Shown here: positions 1 through 7,717 of the stretch, in pieces | Layout: each line of letters starts with the position of its first letter | How positions within the stretch are numbered: the first letter of the stretch is position 1 | Notes under the pieces: generated by a model | What the model was told of the DNA's origin: nothing | Databases searched by the model: none | What the model saw: only the letters and a program-made list of their open reading frames with translations | Made by a program: the position numbers and the translations under genes | Source: an uncultured Azospirillum sp. | Lineage (GTDB): Bacteria; Pseudomonadota; Alphaproteobacteria; RF32; CAG-239 | Direction: 5' to 3' | Assembly: GCA_900539605.1 (NCBI GenBank) | Contig: UQCS01000001.1 | Coordinates: forward strand, 74,259-138,258 | DNA length: 64,000 nt

Positions 1-449
1 TCTTTGGTGGCCGAAACGCGCAGACGCTCATGATTGCGAAAACCTTCCTTATAAGCGCCGTTGCCTTTTTCGGCAAAATACAATTCATCGCTGGCACGGT
101 TGTAAACAACCGATGCTTTGACCTCGCCATTCTCACAGTAAGCAACCGTGGTTGCAAACAACGGCATGCCGCGAATAAAATTGCCGATGCCGTCAATCGG
201 ATTGACCATAAAACAGGCCCCCCGCCCCAACGGCTGGTTGTTTTCGACAAACGCCGCATCGGGACGAATCCGCATCAGTTCGTTGCGCAGAGTTTGAGAA
301 ACTTTTTCAAACGAACGGGTGACAAAGGTCTGGTAATTGCGGACCGAAGACTGAAGTTTTTCAATTTCGCTGAAATCGCGGTCCAGCGACGAGGTAGCCT
401 TCTTAACCGCATTAACCAGCAAAGTCAGTGTAGGAGAAAGATATGACAT
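1..449 (-). CDS. Inositol monophosphatase (SuhB) family protein, 3' part outside window
   Basis: This is the N-terminal ~149 residues of an IMPase/SuhB-family protein; the rest lies beyond the window edge. The recognisable part is the metal-site block, read as NPIDGIGNFIRGMPLF, which aligns with the family signature DP(I/L)DGTTNF followed by a hydrophobic strand. The first Asp of that motif is Asn, the Thr-Thr pair is Ile-Gly, and the upstream GEE motif is reduced to VEN. In the family these residues hold the catalytic Mg ions, so activity is doubtful. The ATG overlaps the efp stop codon (TAATG), so the two genes are translationally coupled. An IMPase-family gene beside efp is known from other Alphaproteobacteria such as Rickettsia. 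Family assignment is good; function may be non-enzymatic. Confidence 0.75.
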   Translation of the reverse strand, partial: MSYLSPTLTLLVNAVKKATSSLDRDFSEIEKLQSSVRNYQTFVTRSFEKVSQTLRNELMRIRPDAAFVENNQPLGRGACFMVNPIDGIGNFIRGMPLFATTVAYCENGEVKASVVYNRASDELYFAEKGNGAYKEGFRNHERLRVSATK

Positions 450-1012
450 TATTTGGCTCTTTCAATATAGTTGGCTTCGGCAGTACCGACTACAACTTTT
501 TCGCCCTGATTGATAAACGGCGGTACCATGATTCTGACGCCGTTATCCAAAATTGCCGGCTTATAAGAAGAAGCCGCCGTTTGTCCCTTGACCACCGGTT
601 CGGTTTCGGCAATGGTGCAAACAACCTGCTGCGGCAATTCGACCGCAACCGGACGACCGTCGATAAAGTTGATATAAACCGTCATGCCTTCAACCATAAA
701 CGGACGTGCATCGCCGAGGATATCAGCGGGCATAACAAATTGTTCAAAAGTTTCCGAATCCATAAAAGTGAGCCCAAGCGCATCTTCATAAAGGAACTGG
801 CAGTCCTTTTCTTCAACCATCAGTTTTTCAACCGTATCTTCGGAACGGAAACGCTCGTTGGTCTTGGTTCCTTCCTCGACCGACTTCATTTCGACCTGCA
901 TAAACGCACCGCCTTTGCCCGGTTTGATGTGCGTTGCCTTGACAATCGTCCACGGTTTACCTTTATATTCGATAACCCAGCCAATTCTGATCGATACTGC
1001 TTGTTGCTTCAT
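449..1012 (-). CDS. efp: Elongation factor P
   Basis: EF-P enters the ribosomal E site and relieves stalling at polyproline stretches. The 187-residue length is standard. Domain I carries the loop IKPGKGGAF, with Lys33 at the position that is beta-lysylated or otherwise modified in many bacteria; domain II/III hallmarks follow (FVMPADILGDARPFMVEGM, then the C-terminal GV(R)IMVPPFINQGEKVVV region). No modification enzymes (EpmA/EpmB or EarP) are encoded in this window, so the state of Lys33 is unknown. It is upstream of and overlaps the IMPase-family gene by the TAATG junction, and a ThiE-like gene precedes it by 56 bases on the same strand. Confidence 0.97.
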   Translation of the reverse strand: MKQQAVSIRIGWVIEYKGKPWTIVKATHIKPGKGGAFMQVEMKSVEEGTKTNERFRSEDTVEKLMVEEKDCQFLYEDALGLTFMDSETFEQFVMPADILGDARPFMVEGMTVYINFIDGRPVAVELPQQVVCTIAETEPVVKGQTAASSYKPAILDNGVRIMVPPFINQGEKVVVGTAEANYIERAK

Positions 1013-1068
1013 TCTTATTCACTCCTTAAATTTTGATTTTTGATTTTTATCGATAATTACTCTAATCT

Positions 1069-1602
1069 TTATTTTTTAGCAACTAAAATCTTATATGCTT
1101 CGGGACTTAAAATCGCCATATCACAAGGATAGGCCAAAGCGTCGGCATCTTCGTCTTCCGGTTCGACTGCCATCTGAAGCAGAAAGAACTCATGATACCA
1201 TTCGGCCAGCTCACGGGTCTTTTCCGCACCGTCGCGCCAAATCTTAAATATAATAAAATCGGGCTCGTTTTCACTGACAATCATCGCTTCGTGGCGGCGA
1301 TTGCGGCATATTACTCCCAGAAAACGCGAACCGATTTGCCGCCGCAAGGCCGCCATATCCTTTTTTACGGCTGCGGAAGCCGACAAATCGGCAATTATTC
1401 CGTCGGCATTAAGACGCTGGCACAGCGTTGCGGCGTTTTCGCCTTCCAGCAAAGCGATCTTGCCGGCTTGGGCCGCACGCACCGTCTGTATGTGCAGATA
1501 ATCTTCCGGCAACGCGGAAGAGAAAACGAAACATTCAAGATTCGGATCTTCGAGAAGAGCTTCGGCGCCCGGCCGACTGATTTTGATAATAAATTTTGGC
1601 AT
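1069..1602 (-). CDS. ThiE-like (thiamine phosphate synthase-like) TIM-barrel protein, divergent
   Basis: The 177-residue protein has the alternating strand/helix pattern of a short TIM barrel. The stretch RLNADGIIADLS, then RRQIGSRFLGVICRN, then EPDFIIF resembles the order of thiamine phosphate synthase segments (gaDGvHlGq, lG.S.H, aDYi..Gp). The diphosphate-binding and pyrimidine-binding residues of true ThiE are not clearly present, so a thiamine role is not shown. It may be a relic or a paralogue with another substrate. It is transcribed with efp and the IMPase-family gene; the start ATG lies in a short gap shared with a divergent unit beginning at the ZapA-linked coiled-coil gene. Confidence 0.45.
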   Translation of the reverse strand: MPKFIIKISRPGAEALLEDPNLECFVFSSALPEDYLHIQTVRAAQAGKIALLEGENAATLCQRLNADGIIADLSASAAVKKDMAALRRQIGSRFLGVICRNRRHEAMIVSENEPDFIIFKIWRDGAEKTRELAEWYHEFFLLQMAVEPEDEDADALAYPCDMAILSPEAYKILVAKK

Positions 1603-1693
1603 ATTTGTTTTTGCTGCTTGAAAAAATAGTTAATGACCGATATTATGGGGAGATTATAAGCCAACCGCACAGAAAAGAAAGAGAAATTTTAGT

Positions 1694-1882
1694 ATGGATG
1701 TACAAATTTCACATTTTCGGGCCACCATGCAGGTTCTTTCCGAGATTGAAGAAACGCTCGGTTTGCTGCAGTCGGCACTCGAAACCAAACAGGAAAACAT
1801 TTCCCGTTTGAAAGAAACCGCGCGCCGCACGGTCGAACGGGTAGACGTTTTGATTAACAAACTTGACAAGACGGCAGATTAA
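1694..1882 (+). CDS. Small coiled-coil protein upstream of zapA
   Basis: A 62-residue, almost entirely helical protein with heptad-like spacing of hydrophobic residues (VLSEIEETLGLLQSALETKQ and onward) and no Cys or membrane segment. It ends one base before the zapA start codon, so the two are almost certainly co-transcribed. Small coiled-coil proteins directly in front of zapA are common in Alphaproteobacteria (often annotated DUF4164). By analogy with its neighbour it may work at the division site, but the sequence itself does not prove that. Confidence 0.7.
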   Translation: MDVQISHFRATMQVLSEIEETLGLLQSALETKQENISRLKETARRTVERVDVLINKLDKTAD

Positions 1883-1883
1883 A

Positions 1884-2231
1884 ATGGCACAGGTTACCAT
1901 TACCATCAATTCGCGCGAATATCCGATCGCCTGCGAAAGCGGACAGGAAGCACGCATCCTGCAACTGGCGGCTGTTTTGGAACAGAAAGCCCAGCTGCTT
2001 AAGCATATCAGCGGACAAATAAACGAAAACATGCTGTTGGCCATGATCGGCATTTTGGTCGCCGACGATCTGCTGGAGGCACGCAAAAACACGCCGGCAC
2101 CGGCAGAACCGCAGATTTCCGCCACAGAAACCGAGCAAATGATTGCAGAGGCCGACCGTCTCATTGCCGAACGGCTTCGGGTTGTGGGAGAAACAATAAA
2201 AGCTGTTGCAAAACGGATTGAAACATTATAA
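1884..2231 (+). CDS. zapA: Cell division protein ZapA
   Basis: ZapA binds and bundles FtsZ filaments at the Z-ring. The protein opens with the typical beta-strand block MAQVTITINSREYPIACESG, followed by the QEARILQLAAVLEQKA helix and a long C-terminal coiled coil that drives tetramerisation. The ATG at 1884 is preferred over an upstream in-frame codon at 1863, because it gives the canonical ZapA N-terminus and sits directly after the previous stop. Total length is then 115 residues, normal for the family. The 3' end of the gene contains the promoter for the 6S RNA that follows. Confidence 0.92.
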   Translation: MAQVTITINSREYPIACESGQEARILQLAAVLEQKAQLLKHISGQINENMLLAMIGILVADDLLEARKNTPAPAEPQISATETEQMIAEADRLIAERLRVVGETIKAVAKRIETL

Positions 2232-2232
2232 T
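2206..2232 (+). promoter_or_regulatory. Probable promoter of 6S RNA
   Basis: TTGCAA and TATAAT hexamers separated by 15 bases overlap the end of zapA. The TATAAT lies about 9 bases before the 5' strand of the 6S terminal stem, which is the right place for the start site. The spacer is short, so the -35 assignment is tentative; the -10 is strong. Confidence 0.55.
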
Positions 2233-2240
2233 ATAAAGCT

Positions 2241-2404
2241 ATGGAGAGGTGACTGTCCGGTTCGTACTTCCGCAGATCTTCCGAGCCAACGTATTTAACC
2301 CGGGAATTGTCCCTGTCAGGATTGTGGTCCTGTCATATGATGCCCACTTATTGAGATGCGGTTCGAGACAGAATGTAACTATACGGCCGGACGGTTCTCT
2401 CTTT
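2241..2404 (+). ncRNA. ssrS: 6S RNA
   Basis: 6S RNA binds the sigma70 holoenzyme in stationary phase by mimicking an open promoter. The region directly after zapA is the conserved alphaproteobacterial location. The two ends form a long closing stem: GAGAG and CTGTCCGG near 2243-2260 pair with CCGGACGG and CTCTC near 2387-2401, and CGTA pairs with TACG further in. The interior is an elongated, internally unpaired structure of the right size (about 160 nt), with a central segment (ATTTAACCCGGG) suited to the bubble. A run of seven T follows the stem. A 5-formyltetrahydrofolate cyclo-ligase gene, often next to 6S, is absent here and replaced by the YmdB-family gene. Confidence 0.88.
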
Positions 2405-2415
2405 TTTTAATTTTC

Positions 2416-2438
2416 AACTCCGGCAGCCGGAGTTTTTT
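2416..2438 (+). terminator. Rho-independent terminator
   Basis: AACTCCGG and CCGGAGTT form an 8-bp stem with a CAG loop, followed by a T-run. It lies just after 6S RNA and before the next gene, so it isolates the phosphoesterase gene from read-through. Confidence 0.8.
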
Positions 2439-2456
2439 TAATTGACGGAGTGAACA

Positions 2457-3251
2457 TTGAAAATTGTTTATTGCGGAGACGTGGTCGGACGCGCCGGCAG
2501 AGACGCCGTTTTACATAACCTGTCCTTGATGCGGGAAAAATATAAAGCCGACGTGATTATTGTCAATGTCGAAAATGCGGCTCACGGGTTTGGCGTCACG
2601 CCGGGAATCGCCCGCGAGTTTTTGGAACGCGGCGCCGATCTTTTGACCACCGGCAATCATGTTTGGCAGCAACGCGACATTATCCCTTTTTTGGATGAAA
2701 GCAAAAGGATCATCCGGCCGCTCAACTATCCCGACAACGCCCCCGGCCGTGGTTTTGCAGAATTTGAGCTTTTGAACGGCAAAAAAATACTGATTACTCA
2801 GGTTTTGGGCCGGGTATTTATGGACAATATCGACAACCCGGCTTTTGCCCTCGACAAATTGCTGCGGAACTACACTTTGGGTCGCAATGTGGCAGCCATA
2901 TTTGTTGACATTCATGCAGAATCGACCTCGGAAAAACTTTCTCTCGGCCATTATCTGGACGGGCGCGTTTCAATTGTGGCCGGCACTCATACGCATATTC
3001 CGACCGCCGATGCCCATCTCCTCAACGGCGGCACTGCTTATATCACCGACGTCGGTATGTGCGGCAATTATGATTCCGTTCTCGGGTTTGACAAACAGGC
3101 ACCGATCGACCGCCTGTGTCAGCGTTATAACGGCAACCGGCTGGAAGTTTGCCGCAGCGGCGGTTCGGTTTGGGGGATTGTTGTCGAAACCAACGATCGG
3201 ACCGGGTTGGCCCAAAGCATTGAACAATTCAGGCTCAACGGAGAAGATTAA
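2457..3251 (+). CDS. YmdB/TIGR00282-family metallophosphoesterase
   Basis: A dinuclear-metal phosphoesterase of the YmdB family, whose studied members hydrolyse 2',3'- or 3',5'-cyclic nucleotides. The family motifs appear in order: GDVVGRAGR at the N-terminus, NVENAAHGFG, TTGNHVWQQ, DIHAEST, GTHTHIPTADA and TDVGMCG. The conserved Asp, Glu, Asn and His residues that hold two metals are all present. Length (264) is typical. The start is TTG, preceded by GACGGAG at 6 bases. The stop overlaps the next gene's ATG by one base, so it is co-translated with the purine phosphoribosyltransferase. The physiological substrate cannot be told from sequence. Confidence 0.9.
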   Translation: MKIVYCGDVVGRAGRDAVLHNLSLMREKYKADVIIVNVENAAHGFGVTPGIAREFLERGADLLTTGNHVWQQRDIIPFLDESKRIIRPLNYPDNAPGRGFAEFELLNGKKILITQVLGRVFMDNIDNPAFALDKLLRNYTLGRNVAAIFVDIHAESTSEKLSLGHYLDGRVSIVAGTHTHIPTADAHLLNGGTAYITDVGMCGNYDSVLGFDKQAPIDRLCQRYNGNRLEVCRSGGSVWGIVVETNDRTGLAQSIEQFRLNGED

Positions 3252-3685
3252 TGGCGGAAAAAGAATATATCAGTTACGATGAAATTAATGCCGAATGCAA
3301 AAAACTGGCTTATCTTCTGGCCAGCAAAGGTTTCAAACGTATCATTGCCGTTGCCCGCGGCGGTTTGGTACCGGCTTGTATTCTTGCACAGTTTTTGAAT
3401 ATTCGTGAGATCAGCAGCATTTCTCTGGCAAGTTATGAAGGAGAGAAACGTTCCGAATTAAAATGTCTGGTACCGCCGAAAATTTGCATTGATGAACAAA
3501 CTCTGTTTGTAGACGACCTGTACGATTCCGGCAACACCTACCGCTATTTGAAGGAAAAATATCCTTTGGCCAAAGCAGTGGTTCTGTTCTGTAAAAATCC
3601 GACTGCCGTACTCGACTTTCCCGCTGCTTTGAAGAAAGCCGAAAAATGGCTGGTCTTTCCATGGGAATTTGATCCTTTGCCCTGA
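3251..3685 (+). CDS. gpt: Xanthine-guanine phosphoribosyltransferase-like protein
   Basis: A small purine salvage enzyme that would transfer phosphoribosyl from PRPP to xanthine or guanine. The 144-residue sequence follows E. coli Gpt: N-terminal YISYDEI..ECKKLA, then IIAVARGGLVPACILA, SSYE-type hinge (LASYEGEKRSELK), the PRPP loop LFVDDLYDSGNTYR, and a C-terminal VFPWEFD that aligns with Gpt WIEQPWD. The acidic pair DD in the PRPP loop is intact. It overlaps the preceding gene by one base. Substrate choice among xanthine, guanine and hypoxanthine is inferred from similarity only. Confidence 0.8.
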   Translation: MAEKEYISYDEINAECKKLAYLLASKGFKRIIAVARGGLVPACILAQFLNIREISSISLASYEGEKRSELKCLVPPKICIDEQTLFVDDLYDSGNTYRYLKEKYPLAKAVVLFCKNPTAVLDFPAALKKAEKWLVFPWEFDPLP

Positions 3686-3715
3686 CACTAATCCAGCGCA
3701 TTGTTGTCAGAACAC

Positions 3716-3749
3716 AAAAAACCTCCCCGATTTTCGGGGAGGTTTTTCT
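3716..3749. terminator. Bidirectional terminator
   Basis: CCTCCCCG and CGGGGAGG form an 8-bp stem with an ATTTT loop, flanked by A-run on the left and T-run on the right. It lies between convergent genes (gpt-like on plus, autotransporter on minus) and can serve both. Confidence 0.9.
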
Positions 3750-3766
3750 TTTGTGCCCTTTTTATG

Positions 3767-6190
3767 TTAGAAGGCGTAATTCAACCCCAAACCGACGGCG
3801 GTGGCATCATAGTCACTGCCGAAGGTATAGTTTGCCCAGCAGTAAGCTGAGAGGCGCTCGTTAAAACCGTAACGGCCGCCGATTTCAATCCGGCCTAATG
3901 TGCTGTCATCATAGGTACCAAGCTTGTTCAGACCCGTGATACGGACCGTATCATCGCTGGTAAAAGTTTCGATAACGCTTGGTTTTACATAAACTTTAGC
4001 CATCTCAAATTGCTTTTCCAATTTTACGCCGAACTCAGCTTCAATATGTTTGATGTCTTCCCAGCTATACTTTTTGCCAACATTGTCTTTCGCATCGTCA
4101 AAGTTAATTTGCGTATAGTACAAACCAACACTCGGAGATAAGGTCAGGTCTTGGGACAAGGCAAATGTGTGTCCAAGTTCCACACCCGCGCCAAATTCAA
4201 CGCCGTCTGTATCCAATTTTGCAATACCGTCGTCAGTCTTGGCATTTGCTTGCTGGATACCGCCATAAACAGTGGCAAACAACCAGTTCATATTTTTGTC
4301 ATAGCGATAGTACAAACCGGCTAAATAGCTATCGATATCAAGCTCAGAACCGCCGGTCGAGCGCAGGTTCTTAATTTTGCCGTTCAGATCATATTCCCCC
4401 TTACGGTAAGAAGCAAAAACCCCCAATGTATTATGGTCATCGTTTTGAACATCAAATCCGGCCTCAACACCCCAGATATCGGCATCCATTTTAACCGGCT
4501 TATCTATTGTCGCGTTTTCTCCCTGAGCCAACACCCAGATATTGCGAAGCTGTTTGCCGTCCCATTCGGCGGAATACATACCGCAGCCGGGGCAATATTC
4601 GCGGCCTGAAGAAACCTTATTGTTTACATTGCGGACAACGCTTCGGGTCTGTTCAATTGCGGCCTCATGCAAACCAACGCCAACAACAACTTCAGGAGCA
4701 ACCGGACGGGCGACAGGTTTAGAGGGCTTGTCTTCGTCAGGTTTATCTTCACCGGGCTTGTTTTCACCGGGCTTGTCTTCACCGGGCTTGTCTTCACCGG
4801 AACCATAATCCGGATTAAGAGTGTCAGTCAAATTCAGATACCAGGTTGAACCTTTGTTTTCGCCTTTGGCATTGACTGCCCCCTCCCATAAATATGGAGA
4901 ACCTATTACACGAGCAACACTGAACGAAGAAAGAGTGCCAACCTCATCATCCGGAGCAAATAAGAACGGCACGATAGCATCATCCTTATTACTCAAAACA
5001 TCTGGAGTAAGCGCGTTAACTATAACGCTATAGTTACCAACTACATCTCCTCCAACATGAATTGCACCGGTATGAACAGTATTCGCGACTTGGTCAACTT
5101 TGACATCAACCTTCAGAATCGGAGACTTTTGAGAATTAGAAGCCACCAACATATTTTGTGTTTGGATGTCGGCATTTATACCAAGGTTAACAACGGAAGA
5201 ATCCGAGATATTAAGATTCGTTACGTCATCTACCAAATTGTTAAATCTAACGACACCTTGACCATCTCCCATAATATGGATATTATAATTAGAGCCTGTT
5301 ATCCCATCCTCAAAAGTAACAATACCTTTGTTGGTTGCAGACAAGCTTAAATCAGCATCTTCTATATAAATAGCATTGCTGGTTTGATTATCTTCGGTTC
5401 CGACATAGTTGCCCGAAAACAGACTCTCTCCCTTATCAGCAGAAATCCTTAAATCTGTTTCGCTACAAATGGCTCCGCCGTAATAATCAGCATGATTACC
5501 GATAAAAGAACTATTGCTAAATTCTTTTACTGCAGCTTCTGAAGATATATATATCGCTCCTCCAAACACACCGCTGTTTTGTGAAAAAGTGCTGCCTTTT
5601 ATTTCCATAGTTCCAACATTGGTTCCGATAGCTCCCCCCATATCATTTTTATTATTTTCGAAAACGGAATTCTCTATCGTTTGTTTTATTCCTGCTGATG
5701 ATCGGTCTTTAATAAAACCTACCGCACCACCATGCGAAAACATCCCTGAATTATTTTCAAAACGGGAATTTTTTATGACAACATCCCCAAATGCCTGAAT
5801 TGCGCCAGACGCCCCCATCACTTTATTATCTGCAAATGTTACATTTTCTATTTCTAAAGTGGATTTTGGAGAACTATAAAGAGCAGTATTGGTAAAACTT
5901 TTAAATGTTAAATTTTTAAGAGTTAATTTATGATCAAAGACTTTTACTGCAGTTTGTCCATGTCTTTTTTCTGCTTCAAAAACAGCATGATCGTTACTAA
6001 ATATTTCAAAATCTTTATTTATTTTTACAATCTTATTCCACATTATATCTGTAGCAACATCTACAGAAGCAGTTGTAGAATCCTCGGCATATTGTTCAAG
6101 TTCATCAATAGAATTGACCTTTTGCGCCACCGCAGGAAAGCTCAAAAAAGTTCCTGTTAATAATAAGCCTAGCAAGCTGGTTTTATTCAT
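3767..6190 (-). CDS. Pmp-like autotransporter with C-terminal beta-barrel
   Basis: An 807-residue surface protein secreted by the type Va route. It has a Sec signal peptide (hydrophobic core then AVAQ around residue 22). The passenger (about 60-480) carries repeated GGAI and FxxN-type motifs (GGAIGTN, GGAIYIS, GGAICSE; FENNSG, FENNKN, FIGNHA), as in chlamydial polymorphic membrane proteins, predicting a right-handed beta-helix adhesin. A linker of five GEDKP-type repeats follows, then a ~280-residue autotransporter barrel with alternating strands and a terminal aromatic residue (NYAF). A CxxC (CPGCG) lies just before the barrel. Its promoter region holds three A-tract/GATC motifs, suggesting switchable or tightly controlled expression. 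The binding target is unknown. Confidence 0.9.
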   Translation of the reverse strand: MNKTSLLGLLLTGTFLSFPAVAQKVNSIDELEQYAEDSTTASVDVATDIMWNKIVKINKDFEIFSNDHAVFEAEKRHGQTAVKVFDHKLTLKNLTFKSFTNTALYSSPKSTLEIENVTFADNKVMGASGAIQAFGDVVIKNSRFENNSGMFSHGGAVGFIKDRSSAGIKQTIENSVFENNKNDMGGAIGTNVGTMEIKGSTFSQNSGVFGGAIYISSEAAVKEFSNSSFIGNHADYYGGAICSETDLRISADKGESLFSGNYVGTEDNQTSNAIYIEDADLSLSATNKGIVTFEDGITGSNYNIHIMGDGQGVVRFNNLVDDVTNLNISDSSVVNLGINADIQTQNMLVASNSQKSPILKVDVKVDQVANTVHTGAIHVGGDVVGNYSVIVNALTPDVLSNKDDAIVPFLFAPDDEVGTLSSFSVARVIGSPYLWEGAVNAKGENKGSTWYLNLTDTLNPDYGSGEDKPGEDKPGENKPGEDKPDEDKPSKPVARPVAPEVVVGVGLHEAAIEQTRSVVRNVNNKVSSGREYCPGCGMYSAEWDGKQLRNIWVLAQGENATIDKPVKMDADIWGVEAGFDVQNDDHNTLGVFASYRKGEYDLNGKIKNLRSTGGSELDIDSYLAGLYYRYDKNMNWLFATVYGGIQQANAKTDDGIAKLDTDGVEFGAGVELGHTFALSQDLTLSPSVGLYYTQINFDDAKDNVGKKYSWEDIKHIEAEFGVKLEKQFEMAKVYVKPSVIETFTSDDTVRITGLNKLGTYDDSTLGRIEIGGRYGFNERLSAYCWANYTFGSDYDATAVGLGLNYAF
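4726..4800 (-). repeat. 15-bp tandem repeat encoding the autotransporter linker
   Basis: Five near-identical 15-base units (plus-strand core CTTCACCGGGCTTGT) encode the GEDKP/GENKP/DEDKP linker between passenger and barrel. In-frame units of this type can expand or contract by slippage without breaking the reading frame, changing the reach of the passenger. Confidence 0.9.
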
Positions 6191-6556
6191 TATTCATAGT
6201 CCTCTTTTGTCGTTAACATAAATGATCGTTTTTTTTGATACGGCGTTAATAATACATTAATTTGAGTTTAAAATCAATTGAAGTCTTTTGAAATCAACAA
6301 TTTTATTTATTTTGAAAGAAATTATGCACTATCATTTATCTGTATCAAAAAAAGGATCGTTTTTTTGCTGCACTTTATTCTCTTTTGATATCTTATGATA
6401 ACTTGTTGATAGCTTTATAAACATATTGCAACAAAGGATTTGTTACTGTAGTATTCAGGCATATCAAAAAAACGATCCTTTTTTAGCATGGCATCAATTT
6501 CCTGTTCTGCAAAACAGGCATCTCTAATTTTTCTGTTGCTAAAATGTCAATTTTAT
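6191..6556 (-). promoter_or_regulatory. AT-rich control region of the autotransporter with three A-tract/GATC motifs
   Basis: This 366-base gap holds no gene. Three related motifs occur: around 6222-6240 (minus orientation), 6342-6367 (minus) and 6462-6486 (plus). The second and third share the 19-mer AAAAAAACGATCCTTTTTT on opposite strands; the first shares TATCAAAAAAA then CGATC. Each contains the only GATC sites I see in the gap (starting 6224, 6355 and 6474), spaced 131 and 119 bases. No clean sigma70 promoter was picked out because the region is so AT-rich. The repeats look like sites for a DNA-binding protein acting from several positions. Confidence 0.6.
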
Positions 6557-7717
6557 CTAAGGCAGTTCGTTGGATTTTGCCGAGATTTTACTGTTTTCCG
6601 GAATTGGCGTTCCGATCCCTTTCTTGAGCTGACGGGCCTGCACAAACCCCATCTCACCGTTATCAAGCATAATCCGGTACCATTTTTTATCCGGCGTAAA
6701 TCCGGTCAGGCGCACGGTATGTCCCTGCTTCAGCGAAGCCAAAACATCAAATTGCGTCCCCGGTCCGTACATCACTTTGCCGTCCGCCGCCAGATGATAG
6801 AGCATTTTGTGGTCATAAACATCCACCGGAATATCAAAAACTTTTGACACTACAACATCATCAAAGGTTTCGCCGCCATCATTGAACTGCACTTTCTGAA
6901 AATAGGTAATTTCATTTTGTTTATTCATATAACGGCCCAAACCACCTAAGGTCGAATTCAAAACCGGAGACAGCACTATGGTCAGCAACACCAGCGGTAC
7001 CAACAGGTGTGCCAGTTTTAGCCGCAACGGCCGCCACCGCGGCAGCGCCGGCACAGACCGTCCCAGCCGCGCCATTAGTTTCTGTAGCAGCGGTCGTTGT
7101 TCGGGCAAAGCATAAACCAATGCCTGAAGCGCCGAACGTGCTGCTTGTGTTTCCTTGCCTTCCTGGTGATAAGCCAGCGCATTATGTACCAACAGCGACA
7201 GATTATCCGACCGATTGTTCCCGGTACGGCGAAAATTTTGCCCCAACGCCCGCAGGTTGGCCGCAAACGCCTTCAGCCCCCACCAACCGAACAACCAGTT
7301 TGATAACGAACATTTAATAATCTCGTTAAAAGCCTGTTTCTCGCTGCATATCAGTCTTTCTTCACGCCGAGAAAACTTCAAAAACTTGCCGGTGACATAG
7401 ATAAGGTCAAAAACCCGCACATCCGGATTTTCTTCGCCCATGCGGTCTTTCAAAATACTCAGAGCATCCATTTGTGGAAAATCGTCGGCCGCATAGGCAC
7501 AAGCCAGCAGATCATAAGTCAGCCGCCGTTCCTCGTCATGCAAAATATCGTAAGCGACCGAAATTTTCTGAAAATGTTCCATCGCCTCATCGCTTTTGTT
7601 ATAATCGGGGTGCCATTGTTTGGCCTGATCACGGTAATTCAGTTTCAGCGTACGTTCATCCGCATCGGGAGAGACGTTCAGGACATGGTAATACTGCAAA
7701 GGGTCACGGTTATACAT
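6557..7717 (-). CDS. Membrane DnaJ-domain protein with C-terminal SH3 domain
   Basis: The 386-residue protein has an N-terminal J-domain (residues 1-65) with the Hsp70-stimulating HPD at 36-38, an uncharacterised helical middle, one membrane segment (about 235-255) and a C-terminal bacterial SH3-like domain (about 315-366; GPGTQFDVLASLKQG then GEMGFV). The topology suggests a J-domain in the cytoplasm recruiting DnaK and an SH3 domain in the periplasm, possibly contacting peptidoglycan. The start at 7717 is chosen because it overlaps the flhG stop by 8 bases (ATGTATAA) behind a purine-rich site; upstream in-frame codons would add residues inside flhG. It is the last gene of the flagellar operon, so a role in assembling or anchoring that apparatus is plausible but inferred. 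Confidence 0.75.
   Translation of the reverse strand: MYNRDPLQYYHVLNVSPDADERTLKLNYRDQAKQWHPDYNKSDEAMEHFQKISVAYDILHDEERRLTYDLLACAYAADDFPQMDALSILKDRMGEENPDVRVFDLIYVTGKFLKFSRREERLICSEKQAFNEIIKCSLSNWLFGWWGLKAFAANLRALGQNFRRTGNNRSDNLSLLVHNALAYHQEGKETQAARSALQALVYALPEQRPLLQKLMARLGRSVPALPRWRPLRLKLAHLLVPLVLLTIVLSPVLNSTLGGLGRYMNKQNEITYFQKVQFNDGGETFDDVVVSKVFDIPVDVYDHKMLYHLAADGKVMYGPGTQFDVLASLKQGHTVRLTGFTPDKKWYRIMLDNGEMGFVQARQLKKGIGTPIPENSKISAKSNELP

Noticed and set aside
2232..2456. Possible small gene between zapA and the phosphoesterase
   Set aside because: The space is explained by 6S RNA and its terminator; no start with a ribosome-binding site exists there apart from the TTG of the next gene.
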